A stretch of 63,204 nt of DNA from Bradyrhizobium manausense. GTDB lineage: Bacteria > Pseudomonadota > Alphaproteobacteria > Rhizobiales > Xanthobacteraceae. Positions 8,257 through 17,708 of the stretch are shown piece after piece. Below the pieces are notes generated by a model. The model was not told the origin of the DNA. It was given only the letters and a program-made list of their open reading frames with translations, and ran no database searches. Location: positions 280,001-343,204 of the forward strand of contig NZ_JAFCKB010000008.1 in NCBI RefSeq assembly GCF_018130615.1. The letters run 5' to 3'. The translations under genes were made by a program, and so were the position numbers. How positions within the stretch are numbered: the first letter of the stretch is position 1; each line of letters opens with the position of its first letter.

Positions 8257-8395
8257 TCAGGGCTCGCGGAAAGGTGTGCGGAACTCCTGTGCAAGATTCC
8301 CGGAAACCGGGTGGATCGCAACTATTTCCAAGCCTAGATTTAGGCCGAGATGACAATGGGGCCATGCGAGAAGGACGCAAGCCAGGAACCTAGCC

Positions 8396-8938
8396 ATGAC
8401 CGACCAGCATTTTGCCCTGTTCGACACCGAGATCGGCCTCTGCGCCATCGCCTGGGGCCCGCGCGGCATCAACGGCACACAGCTCCCGATGGGTGGCGAG
8501 CAGAAGATTCGCACCCGCATCAGCCAGCGCCATGCGGATGCCAGCGAAGCCGAACCGACGCCGGAGGTGCAGCACGCGATCGACCGGATCGTGAAGCTGC
8601 TCGCGGGCGAGCACGATGACCTCACCGACATCCCGCTCGACCTCGATGGCGTGCCCGAGTTCAATCGCGGCGTCTACGAGATCGCCCGCGCGATCCCGCC
8701 CGGCAAGACCATGACCTATGGCGATATCGCCAAGCGCCTCGGTGGCGTCCAGCTCTCGCGCGATGTCGGCCAGGCACTCGGACACAATCCGTGCCCGATC
8801 GTCGTGCCCTGCCATCGCGTGCTCGCTGCAGGGAACAAGCCCGGCGGATTCTCGGCGAATGGCGGCGTGGTGACGAAGCTGAAGATGCTCGAGATCGAAG
8901 GCGCGCTGGTCAACCACACGCCGAGTTTGTTTGATTGA
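8396..8938 (+). CDS. ogt: Methylated-DNA--[protein]-cysteine S-methyltransferase
   Basis: The 180-residue protein carries the alkyl-acceptor motif IVVPCHRV (Cys about residue 139) and the preceding GQALGHNPCP and IPPGKTMTYGDIA segments of the Ogt/AGT C-terminal domain. It removes O6-alkyl groups from guanine in a one-shot suicide reaction. No Ada-type N-terminal regulator domain is present, so this is the constitutive Ogt type. It is a single gene between the hydrolase pair (divergent) and the acyl-CoA ligase (convergent, with only 3 bases between). Confidence 0.92.
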   Translation: MTDQHFALFDTEIGLCAIAWGPRGINGTQLPMGGEQKIRTRISQRHADASEAEPTPEVQHAIDRIVKLLAGEHDDLTDIPLDLDGVPEFNRGVYEIARAIPPGKTMTYGDIAKRLGGVQLSRDVGQALGHNPCPIVVPCHRVLAAGNKPGGFSANGGVVTKLKMLEIEGALVNHTPSLFD

Positions 8939-8941
8939 GGC

Positions 8942-10486
8942 TTAAATCTTCGCCGCCGTCTTCGGCCAATATCTGTCGCGCAGATGCCGCTTCACCAGCT
9001 TCCCCGTGGGTGTGCGCGGCAGTTCGGCCTCGAAATCGATCGAGCGTGGGCACTTGATGGCTGAGAGACGCGTCTTGCAATAGGCCATCAGGTCGGCCTC
9101 GAGCTTCTTGCCCGCGCGGGTCATGTCGTGCGGCTGCACCACCGCCTTCACCTCTTCGCCCATCTCCTCGTTCGGCACGCCGAACACCGCGACGTCAGCG
9201 ACCTCCGGGTGGCTGATGAGCACGTCCTCGGTCTCTTGCGGATAGATGTTCACGCCGCCCGAGATGATCATGTAGGACTTGCGGTCGGTGAGGAAGAGAA
9301 AGCCGTCCTTGTCGAGATAGCCGACATCGCCGAGCGTCGACCAGCCCTTGGCGTTGTAGGCCTTCTTCGTCTTCTCGGGGTCGTTGTGGTAGGTGAACGC
9401 GGGCGCGTCGGCGAAATAGACCGTGCCGATCTCACCTAGCGGCTGCTCCTCGTCGTTCTCGTCCAGGATCTTGATCTTGCCGACCACGGCGCGGCCGACG
9501 CTGCCGCGATGCTCCAGCCATTGCTGCGAGTTGCAGACGGTGACGCCGTTGCCTTCCGAGCCCGCGTAATACTCGATCAGGATCGGGCCCCACCACTCGA
9601 TCATCTTTGCCTTGACGTCGACCGGGCAGGGCGCGGCGGCGTGGATTGCGCCCTGCAGCGTCGAGACGTCGTATTTTGTGCGGATCTCGTCGGGCAGCTT
9701 CAGCATGCGCACGAACATCGTCGGGACGAGCTGCGACTGCGTGACCTTGTACTTCTCGACGAGCTTCAAAAAGTCCTCGGCGTCAAAATGCTCCATGATG
9801 ATGGAGGTGCCGCCGAGCACGATCGCCATCATGTTGAAACGCAAGGGAGCCGCGTGATAGAGCGGTGCCGGCGAGAGATAGGTGCTCTTGGCATTCATGC
9901 CGCACATGTCGGCGCAGAGCACGCGCAGGAAAGCGTTGGGCACGTCGATCGCGTTGCCTTCGAAGGCCTTCTTGATTCCCTTTGGCCGGCCGGTCGTGCC
10001 CGACGAATAGAGCATGTCGTAGCCGGCAACCTCGTCGGCAATCGGCGTGGTCGGCTGCGCGGCCGCTTCCTTGTCGTAGGAGCGGAAGCCGGGCAGCGGC
10101 TCGTCAACCATGTAGAAGATCGGCTCGCCGGGCGCGCCCTTGATCAGGGCCTTGATCTGGTCGGCGCATTTCGGCGTGGCGATTACGACCTTCGCGCCGC
10201 AATCGCTGATGATGTAGTCGATCTCGTCCTGCTTCAGATAGCGGCTGATCGCGGTGTAATAGAGCCCGCTGCGCTGCGCCGCCCAGCAGATCTCCATGAA
10301 GGCGAGGCGGTTTTCCATCAGCAGCGCGATGTGGTCGCCGGCCTTCAGCCCGAGCGAGCGGAACAGGTTTGCGCCCTGGTTCGAGAGTTCGTCGAGTTCG
10401 CGATAGGTGATCGCCTTGCCGGTCCCGGCCATCTGGTAGGCGATCTTGTCGGGCGTGGAGCGGGCGTAGATAGAAGGGTGAGTCAT
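8942..10486 (-). CDS. Acyl-CoA synthetase (AMP-forming ligase, FadD-like)
   Basis: The 514-residue protein belongs to the adenylate-forming superfamily. The P-loop motif is YSSGTTGRPKGIKK (about 160-173), with a YAGSEGNG-type A5 motif near 315, LGDVGYLD near 388 and the C-terminal catalytic Lys in RTPTGKLVKRHLRDRYW. It would activate a carboxylic acid to its CoA thioester with ATP. It is on the minus strand, downstream of a thiolase across a palindromic repeat, and fits the fatty or aromatic acid degradation block at 8.9-21.1 kb. The specific acid is not apparent. Confidence 0.88.
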   Translation of the reverse strand: MTHPSIYARSTPDKIAYQMAGTGKAITYRELDELSNQGANLFRSLGLKAGDHIALLMENRLAFMEICWAAQRSGLYYTAISRYLKQDEIDYIISDCGAKVVIATPKCADQIKALIKGAPGEPIFYMVDEPLPGFRSYDKEAAAQPTTPIADEVAGYDMLYSSGTTGRPKGIKKAFEGNAIDVPNAFLRVLCADMCGMNAKSTYLSPAPLYHAAPLRFNMMAIVLGGTSIIMEHFDAEDFLKLVEKYKVTQSQLVPTMFVRMLKLPDEIRTKYDVSTLQGAIHAAAPCPVDVKAKMIEWWGPILIEYYAGSEGNGVTVCNSQQWLEHRGSVGRAVVGKIKILDENDEEQPLGEIGTVYFADAPAFTYHNDPEKTKKAYNAKGWSTLGDVGYLDKDGFLFLTDRKSYMIISGGVNIYPQETEDVLISHPEVADVAVFGVPNEEMGEEVKAVVQPHDMTRAGKKLEADLMAYCKTRLSAIKCPRSIDFEAELPRTPTGKLVKRHLRDRYWPKTAAKI

Positions 10487-10512
10487 CGTCGAGATCTCGC
10501 AACAATAACGGT

Positions 10513-10633
10513 GTCATCCCGGCGAAGGCCGGGATCCATAGCCACCGATCCAGATTGTTGAAGCACGATGTCGCTCCAGCTCGCCTCACCACAGATTGCT
10601 GTGGCTATGGGTCCCGGCCTTCGCCGGGACGAC
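10513..10633. repeat. Palindromic intergenic repeat, family A variant
   Basis: Inverted arms: GTCATCCCGGCGAAGGCCGG then GATCCATAGCCACC on the left, and GGTCCCGGCCTTCGCCGGGA preceded by GTGGCTATG on the right. The element occupies the whole gap between the ligase and thiolase genes and could form a long cruciform or RNA hairpin. Confidence 0.75.
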
Positions 10634-10653
10634 ACCTTCAATGCAGCAGCAGC

Positions 10654-11826
<1,173 letters not shown>

Positions 11827-11898
11827 TTCGGTCTCTCCCACGATTGTTCTTGATAGGGTTGGGTTGTCGGAGCGGATTTAAGGGACGGGATATCGTTT

Positions 11899-11918
11899 AG
11901 TCAATCGATCAATTAACT
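11899..11918. promoter_or_regulatory. Candidate TetR operator in divergent promoter region
   Basis: Imperfect palindrome AGTCAAT-CGATCA-ATTAACT (one mismatch in the 7-bp arms), centred between the thiolase start (11826, minus) and the TetR start (11984, plus). Its position suits control of both genes. Binding is inferred. Confidence 0.5.
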
Positions 11919-11983
11919 CTTGTGGGGAGGCGCTGCTTGGGCTTATCTGCGGCCCGCTCGCGTGACGAGAACAAGGGATCTCC

Positions 11984-12646
11984 GTGACTACCAGCGTACC
12001 GAACAGGCTTCCGAGCGGAAAGAATTCCACGGCAGAGAAATTGCTGGTGGCCGCAAGCGAGCTGATGATCGAACGCTCATCGATCGAGATCTCGCTCTCT
12101 GACATTGCTCAGAAATCGGGGGCGAACGCCGCGCTGGTCAAATATCATTTCGGCAACAAGGACGGCCTGCTGCTGGCGCTGCTCGCGCGCGACGCCGCGA
12201 CCGAGATGTCCAATCTTGAATATCTGCTGGCGCAGCCGATCACCTCGACGGCGAAGCTGAAGCTGCACATCGCCGGCATCATCCGCGCCTATCACCGGTT
12301 CCCCTACATGAACCGGCTGATCCACTATCTCCTGCACGAGAGCGTTGCGGGCTCTGCGGACGAGGTCTCGAAATTCTTCGTCGCGCCGCTGCTCGACTTT
12401 CATCGCCGCCTGCTCGCCGAGGGCGTCAGCCGCGGCGAGTTCCGCGCCACCGATCCGGTGCTGTTTTACACCAGCCTGATCGGCGCCTGCGATCACCTGT
12501 TCTTCGGTCGGCACGCGATGTCTCGCGCGACCGGCGTCGGTCCGGTCACCGATGACGTCTGCCGGCAATACATCAAGCACATGGAAACGCTGATCTGCAG
12601 CGGCATCCTCACGCAAGCCGGGGAGGCCGCCGCCGTGGCTGGATAG
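11984..12646 (+). CDS. TetR-family transcriptional regulator
   Basis: The 220-residue protein starts at a GTG preceded by AAGGGA. The N-terminal helix-turn-helix is ISLSDIAQKSGANAALVKYH (about 36-55), followed by F-G-N-K-D-G-L, the signature of TetR recognition helices. The C-terminal domain is a helical ligand pocket typical of regulators that sense acyl-CoAs or aromatics. It is flanked by thiolase (divergent) and, 56 bases downstream, a 3-hydroxyacyl-CoA dehydrogenase-like SDR. It probably regulates the catabolic block. The ligand is unknown. Confidence 0.88.
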   Translation: MTTSVPNRLPSGKNSTAEKLLVAASELMIERSSIEISLSDIAQKSGANAALVKYHFGNKDGLLLALLARDAATEMSNLEYLLAQPITSTAKLKLHIAGIIRAYHRFPYMNRLIHYLLHESVAGSADEVSKFFVAPLLDFHRRLLAEGVSRGEFRATDPVLFYTSLIGACDHLFFGRHAMSRATGVGPVTDDVCRQYIKHMETLICSGILTQAGEAAAVAG

Positions 12647-12702
12647 TCCGGCCACCACTGCCAAAGTCTAGAGAAGAAACGCCCAAGGAAAGGTAGCCTG
12701 TC

Positions 12703-13461
12703 ATGGAATTGAAAGACGTAGCCGTTCTCATCACCGGTGGTGGGTCGGGTCTCGGTGAAGCGACCGCCCGCGCCATGGCGGCCAAGGGCGCCAAGATCGG
12801 CGTGATCGATCAGAACAAGGACAACGCCGAGAAGGTTGCTGCCGAAGTGAAGGGCGTCGCGCTTCATGCCGACGTCACCAGCGAGGAGCAGATCAAAGCG
12901 GCGATCGCGAAGGCGGAAGCGGCGCACGGCGTTGCCCGCGTGCTGATGAACTGCGCCGGTATCGGCGGGTCGCAGCGCATCGTCGGCCGCGACGGCGTCT
13001 ATCCCTTGGAGAAGTTCGCGCGCATCATCAATGTCAACCTGATCGGCACTTTCAACTGCCTGCGTCTGTTCGCCGAGCGCCTCGTCACGATTGAGCCCGT
13101 CGGTGAAGAGCGCGGCGTCATCATCAACACCGCCTCGGTCGCCGCTTACGAAGGTCAGATCGGCCAGATCGCCTACTCTGCCTCGAAGGGCGGCGTCGTC
13201 GGCCTGACACTTCCCGCCGCGCGCGACCTCGCCAGCCAGAAAATCCGCGTCAACACCATCGCGCCCGGCCTGTTCTTCACGCCACTGCTGATGGGGTTGA
13301 ACGAAGAAGCCCGCAAGAGCTTAGGGGCCCAGGTGCCGCATCCTTCGCGCCTCGGTGATGCCAAGGAATACGGCGCGCTCGCGGTGCACATCGTCGAGAA
13401 CGCGATGCTCAACGGCGAGACGATCCGTCTCGACGGCGCCATCCGCATGGCTCCGCGGTAG
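12703..13461 (+). CDS. Short-chain dehydrogenase, 3-hydroxyacyl-CoA dehydrogenase type II-like
   Basis: The 252-residue SDR has the NAD-binding ITGGGSGLGEATAR motif (about 10-23), NCAGI near 83, a catalytic Ser (NTASVAAYEG) and YSASKGG (Tyr about 157, Lys about 161). The acidic residue after the second strand (VIDQN) indicates NAD preference. Sequence character, including IAPGLFFTPLL and the C-terminal RLDGAIRMAPR, matches HSD10-type 3-hydroxyacyl-CoA dehydrogenases. It is co-oriented with the TetR gene and followed by an enoyl-CoA hydratase, so it fits the third step of a beta-oxidation cycle. Confidence 0.88.
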   Translation: MELKDVAVLITGGGSGLGEATARAMAAKGAKIGVIDQNKDNAEKVAAEVKGVALHADVTSEEQIKAAIAKAEAAHGVARVLMNCAGIGGSQRIVGRDGVYPLEKFARIINVNLIGTFNCLRLFAERLVTIEPVGEERGVIINTASVAAYEGQIGQIAYSASKGGVVGLTLPAARDLASQKIRVNTIAPGLFFTPLLMGLNEEARKSLGAQVPHPSRLGDAKEYGALAVHIVENAMLNGETIRLDGAIRMAPR

Positions 13462-13468
13462 CTCCGCC

Positions 13469-13608
13469 GTCGTCCTGGCGAAAGCCAGGACCCATTACCA
13501 CCGGCGCCTTTGGTTGAGCGCGCTCAATCGGCGTCGGTGTTCAACAATAAAAGCCTGTGGTGATGGGTCCTGGATCTGCGCTCGCTTTGCTCGCTTGTCC
13601 AGGACGAC
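13469..13608. repeat. Palindromic intergenic repeat, family A variant
   Basis: Left arm GTCGTCCTGGCGAAAGCCAG, right arm CTCGCTTGTCCAGGACGAC. It fills the gap between the SDR and enoyl-CoA hydratase genes. As elsewhere in the block, the repeat sits inside what would otherwise be an operon. Confidence 0.7.
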
Positions 13609-13623
13609 GATGGGGAGCCGTCC

Positions 13624-14430
13624 ATGTCCCAACCGCTGCTGATCGAGCATGACGCCGGCGTCGACCGGGTGACGCTCAATCGTCCCGACAGTCTCAACGC
13701 GCTCGATCCTGCGCTGATCGATGCGCTCAATGCCTACTTTCAGAGTCTTCAACGCAACCGTGATACGCGCGTCGTCGTACTCAAAGGCGCCGGCAAGAGC
13801 TTCTGTGCTGGCCTCGATCTCAAGGCCGCGATGGCGCGCCGGGCCGGGCAGCAGGAGCCGCCCGGCGTCACGGAGTCGCTGGACTCGCAGCGGCGCATCG
13901 CCGACATCGTGATGTTGATGCGGCGCTGTCCGCAACCGATCCTGTCGCTGGTGCAGGGTGCGGCCGCAGGCGGCGGCTTTGCGCTCGCGCTCGCGTCCGA
14001 CATCCGCATCGCGACGAAGTCGGCGCGCATGAACTGCGCCTTCATCAAGCTTGGGCTTGGCGGCTGCGACATCGGCACCAGCTATTTCTTGCCACGCCTC
14101 GTCGGCGTCTCCGTGGCCTCCGAGCTGATCCTGACCGGGCGCTTCATCGGCGCCGAGCGTGCGCTCGCGGTCGGACTCGTCTCGGAAGTGGTCGACGAGG
14201 ACAAGCTCGATGCGGCGGCCGAACCTTACGTCGACGCGATGATGACGGCCTCGCCGGTTGGGCTGCGCTTGTCAAAGGAATGTCTCAACATGAGCGTCGA
14301 TGCGGGGTCGCTGGAAGCGGCGATTGCGATGGAGGACCGCAACCAGGTCCTGTGCAGCCGCTCCGAGGAGTTTTCGGAAGGCATCAGGGCCTTCCTTGAG
14401 AAGCGAAAGCCTGTCTATATCAAGCGCTGA
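13624..14430 (+). CDS. Enoyl-CoA hydratase/isomerase family protein
   Basis: The 268-residue crotonase-fold protein has the CoA-binding and oxyanion-hole segments KSFCAGLDLKAA (about 59-70) and QGAAAGGGFALALASD (about 112-127), plus the VGLVSEVVDEDKL region near 180-195. The catalytic Glu seen in true hydratases is not clearly placed: the GLGGCDIGTSYFLPR segment has Asp/Gly where hydratases have Glu. Isomerase, hydratase or lyase activity are therefore all possible. It follows the SDR and precedes a feruloyl-CoA-synthase-like ligase in the same direction. Confidence 0.85.
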   Translation: MSQPLLIEHDAGVDRVTLNRPDSLNALDPALIDALNAYFQSLQRNRDTRVVVLKGAGKSFCAGLDLKAAMARRAGQQEPPGVTESLDSQRRIADIVMLMRRCPQPILSLVQGAAAGGGFALALASDIRIATKSARMNCAFIKLGLGGCDIGTSYFLPRLVGVSVASELILTGRFIGAERALAVGLVSEVVDEDKLDAAAEPYVDAMMTASPVGLRLSKECLNMSVDAGSLEAAIAMEDRNQVLCSRSEEFSEGIRAFLEKRKPVYIKR

Positions 14431-14474
14431 AGCAACAAAGATCCGCAAAGGACAATAATTCCGGGAGACGCAAA

Positions 14475-16346
14475 ATGAGTGGAAGCGCGGCGGCGGCGAT
14501 GTCAAAGCCCGCCTTTCGCAAGGTCGAGTGGCTCGCGCGCGACATCGCTGTCGAACGGCGCGCCGATGGCACGGTGGTGCTGAAGTCGCGCATTCCGTTG
14601 CAGGCCTACGAAAAGCATCTTCCGGCTTCGCTGGCGAAATGGGCCAAGGAAGCGCCCGAGCGCATCTGGCTCGCGCAGCGCGGCGGGCCCAACCGCGAAT
14701 GGCGCAAGGTGTCCTATGGCGAGGCCAAGCGCACCGTGGACGCGTTGACGCAGGCGCTGCTCGACCTCAAGCTCGACGGGCGCCCGGTGGCGATCCTCTC
14801 CGGCAACTCGATCGAGCATGCGTTGATGACGCAGGCCGCGATGCAGGCGCGTGTCCCGGCTGCGCCGGTGTCGCCAGCCTACTCTCTGATGAGCCACGAT
14901 CACGTCAAGCTGAAGTATCTGTTCGACCTGATCAAGCCAGCCGTGGTGATGGTGCAGGACGGCCCGATCTTCGAGAACGCGCTGAAGGCGCTCGATCTCA
15001 ACGGCGCTACCGTCGTTCATGTCGTGCGGCCCTGCGAGGACATCAAGAGCGTCAGCTTCGCCGAGCTCGCCGCGACGCCCGTGACTGCTGATGTCGAAGC
15101 ATCGATCGCAAGGATCACGCCTCACACCGTCGGCAAGCTGCTGTTCACGTCAGGCTCGACCGGCATGCCCAAGGCCGTCATCAACACGCAAGAGATGATG
15201 TGCGCCAATGCTGCCATGATGATGCAGGTGCGGCCGCGCACGCCGGGCGGTCCGCTCGCCACCGTGCTGGACTGGATGCCCTGGAACCACACCATGGGCG
15301 GCAATGCCGCGTTCCACCCGGTGCTGGTGGATGGCGGCACGCTCTTTATCGACGACGGCCGGCCTATGCCGGGCCAGCTCGAGGAGACCATCAAGAATCT
15401 CCGCGAGATATCGCCGACCTATTACGCCAACGTGCCGGCCGGCTATGCCGCGCTCGCCGCTGCCATGGAGAAGGACGACGCGCTCTGCCGTTCATTCTTC
15501 AAGAACCTATTGATTATGGCCTATGGCGGCGCGCGGCTGCCGGATGATCTCTACGACCGCATGCAGGCTCTCGCGGTGAAAACCACCGGCGAGCGCATCG
15601 TATTTTACACCGGCTGGGGCTCGACCGAGACCGCGCCGACCTCGACCGGCACCTATTGGGATACTGAGCGCGTCGGCCTGATCGGCCTGCCGTTCCCCGG
15701 CGTCGAATTGAAAATGGTGCCGTGCGGTTCGAAATACGAGCTGCGCCTGCGCGGCGTCAACGTGACGCCCGGTTATTTCGGTCAGCCTGATCTCACTAAG
15801 AAGATGTTCGACGAGGAGGGTTTTTACTGCATCGGCGATGCCGGCATCTTTGTCGACGACACCGATCCGGTGAAGGGCATCATCTTTGCGGGGCGCGTCG
15901 TCGAAGACTTCAAGCTCACCACCGGCACCTTCGTGCATGTCGGCTCGCTGCGTACCGATGCGATCGCTGCCGCGACGCCTGTCGTGCATGACGCGCTGGT
16001 CGCGGGGCAGGATCGCGCCTTCATTGGCCTTCTCGCCTGGCCGAACCTGCATGCCTGCCGCCAACTCGTCGGCAATCCCGATCTCAGCTTCGAGGAGGCG
16101 GTGAAACACCCCGAGGTCGTCGCGTGCTTCAAGCGCGGGCTCCAGGCCCACAACAAGGAGTGCGAAGGTGCCAGCAGCCGCATCATCGCGCGCGCCATGC
16201 TGATGGTCGAGCCGCCCTCGATCGACGGCAACGAACTCACCGACAAGGGCTACATCAACCAGCGCGCCGGGCTGGAGCGCCGCTCCGCGCTGGTGGAGCG
16301 GCTGTATGCGGACACGCCGGACCAGGACGTGATCGTGCTTCGATGA
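14475..16346 (+). CDS. Feruloyl-CoA synthase-like acyl-CoA ligase
   Basis: At 623 residues this AMP-forming ligase has the length and layout of feruloyl-CoA synthases. Visible motifs: LLFTSGSTGMPKAV (about 222-235), the distinctive LDWMPWNHTMGGN segment (about 263-275), TGWGSTETAPTST (A5), CIGDAG and the terminal GNELTDKGYINQRAGLERR. Feruloyl-CoA synthases activate hydroxycinnamates such as ferulate and p-coumarate. The preceding crotonase-fold protein could be the hydratase-lyase partner, though no vanillin dehydrogenase is visible. With SDR, thiolase and acyl-CoA dehydrogenases nearby, a CoA-dependent beta-oxidative route for a phenylpropanoid or similar acid is a reasonable inference. Confidence 0.85.
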   Translation: MSGSAAAAMSKPAFRKVEWLARDIAVERRADGTVVLKSRIPLQAYEKHLPASLAKWAKEAPERIWLAQRGGPNREWRKVSYGEAKRTVDALTQALLDLKLDGRPVAILSGNSIEHALMTQAAMQARVPAAPVSPAYSLMSHDHVKLKYLFDLIKPAVVMVQDGPIFENALKALDLNGATVVHVVRPCEDIKSVSFAELAATPVTADVEASIARITPHTVGKLLFTSGSTGMPKAVINTQEMMCANAAMMMQVRPRTPGGPLATVLDWMPWNHTMGGNAAFHPVLVDGGTLFIDDGRPMPGQLEETIKNLREISPTYYANVPAGYAALAAAMEKDDALCRSFFKNLLIMAYGGARLPDDLYDRMQALAVKTTGERIVFYTGWGSTETAPTSTGTYWDTERVGLIGLPFPGVELKMVPCGSKYELRLRGVNVTPGYFGQPDLTKKMFDEEGFYCIGDAGIFVDDTDPVKGIIFAGRVVEDFKLTTGTFVHVGSLRTDAIAAATPVVHDALVAGQDRAFIGLLAWPNLHACRQLVGNPDLSFEEAVKHPEVVACFKRGLQAHNKECEGASSRIIARAMLMVEPPSIDGNELTDKGYINQRAGLERRSALVERLYADTPDQDVIVLR

Positions 16347-16366
16347 GTGCGCAGCTCTCTCACCTC

Positions 16367-16419
16367 GTCATTCCGGGATGGCCCTAAGGGCTCGCGGCTT
16401 TGTCGCGCCCCGGAATGAC
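16367..16419. repeat. Palindromic intergenic repeat, family A (short)
   Basis: Arms GTCATTCCGGGATGGCCC and TCGCGCCCCGGAATGAC flank a short centre. It lies between the ligase and the first acyl-CoA dehydrogenase. Confidence 0.75.
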
Positions 16420-16459
16420 GGCATCAATGAAAACAACGAATAAACAAGGGTAAGCCGCC

Positions 16460-17587
16460 ATGAACTTCGATTTCTCTGACGACCAGAAGCAGCTCCGTGA
16501 CCAGGCGCGCAAATTCCTCACTGAGAAGTGCTCGCCCAAGGCGGTGCGTGTCGTGCTTGATGGCAAGGCGCCATACGATAAGGAGCTTTGGAAGGGCCTC
16601 GCGGAGATGGGGTTCCTCGGCGTTGCGATCCCCGAAGAATTTGGCGGCGCGGGTGCCGGCCATCTCGAGCTCTGCGTGATCGCGGAGGAGATGGGCCGGG
16701 CGAACGCGCCGGTGCCGTTCTCCTCCACCGTCTATCTCGCGGCTGAGGCGCTGCTGATCGCCGGCAGCGACGCGCAAAAGAAGAAATGGCTGCCCGCGAT
16801 TGCCTCGGGCGATGCGATCGGCACGCTGGCGCTGTTCGAGGGCAAGGGCAATCCGGCGCCGAAGGCCGTCAAGCTCGCGGCTGCGAATGGCGTGCTCAAC
16901 GGCGTCAAGAAGCCGGTCCCGGACGGTGCGATCGCCGACTTCGCGGTGGTTGCCGCGCGCACGGGATCGAGCGGCCGCGACGGCGACACCTCGCTGTTTC
17001 TGGTCGACCTTAAGGCTGCCGGTGTCGAGGTCAAAAATCTCACCAATCTGGATCCGACCCGCGGGCAAGCCGAGATCACTTTCAAGGACGCCAAGGCCGA
17101 GCCGCTCGGCGCAGCCGGTGAAGGCTGGAGCATTTTGTCTCAAGTGCTCGACCGCGCCGCGGTGCTCTGCGCCTTCGAGCAGGTCGGTGGCTCCGACCGT
17201 GCGCTGGAGATGGGCCGCGACTACGCGCTCGACCGCATCGCCTTCGGCCGCCAGATCGGCTCGTTCCAGGCGGTCAAGCACATGTTGGCAGATATGTACG
17301 TCTTGGCGACGCTGGCGCGCTCCAACAGCTATTACGGCGCCTGGGCGCTCTCGACCAACGCGGCTGAGCTGCCGGAAGCCGCGGCGGCTGCGCGCATCAG
17401 CGCAACGCAGGCCTTCCAGCACTGCGCCAAGAACAACATCCAGGTTCACGGTGGCATGGGTTTCACCTGGGAGTTCGACTGCCACATGTATTACCGCCGC
17501 GCTAATGCGATGGCGCTGGGGCTCGGCAGTCTCACCTATTGGGAAGACCAGCTGATCGACCGCATGCGCAAGAAGAACGCGGCGTGA
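16460..17587 (+). CDS. Acyl-CoA dehydrogenase (375 aa)
   Basis: FAD-dependent acyl-CoA dehydrogenase fold: N-terminal helical domain (MNFDFSDDQKQLRDQARKFL), middle beta domain with GTLALFEGKGNPAPKAV, and a C-terminal domain with FGRQIGSFQAVKHMLADM (about 263-280) and VHGGMGFTWEFD (about 331-342). It introduces an alpha,beta double bond into an acyl-CoA and passes electrons to ETF. Its sequence is clearly different from the two 414-residue paralogues that follow, and shorter. Pairs of unlike acyl-CoA dehydrogenases often form heteromeric enzymes for bulky substrates, which may apply here. Confidence 0.87.
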   Translation: MNFDFSDDQKQLRDQARKFLTEKCSPKAVRVVLDGKAPYDKELWKGLAEMGFLGVAIPEEFGGAGAGHLELCVIAEEMGRANAPVPFSSTVYLAAEALLIAGSDAQKKKWLPAIASGDAIGTLALFEGKGNPAPKAVKLAAANGVLNGVKKPVPDGAIADFAVVAARTGSSGRDGDTSLFLVDLKAAGVEVKNLTNLDPTRGQAEITFKDAKAEPLGAAGEGWSILSQVLDRAAVLCAFEQVGGSDRALEMGRDYALDRIAFGRQIGSFQAVKHMLADMYVLATLARSNSYYGAWALSTNAAELPEAAAAARISATQAFQHCAKNNIQVHGGMGFTWEFDCHMYYRRANAMALGLGSLTYWEDQLIDRMRKKNAA

Positions 17588-17594
17588 TGTTGTC

Positions 17595-17691
17595 GTCATT
17601 CCGGGGCGCGCGTAGCGCGAACCCGGAATCCCGATCTGAGTCAGTAACCTCTGGATTCCGGGTTCGATGCTTCGCATCGCCCCGGAATGAC
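17595..17691. repeat. Palindromic intergenic repeat, family A
   Basis: Begins GTCATTCCGGGGCGCGCGTA and ends GCATCGCCCCGGAATGAC, with an internal GGAATCC / GGATTCC pair. It lies between the first and second acyl-CoA dehydrogenase genes. Confidence 0.8.
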
Positions 17692-17708
17692 GGAAGAAGA
17701 GAATAACC

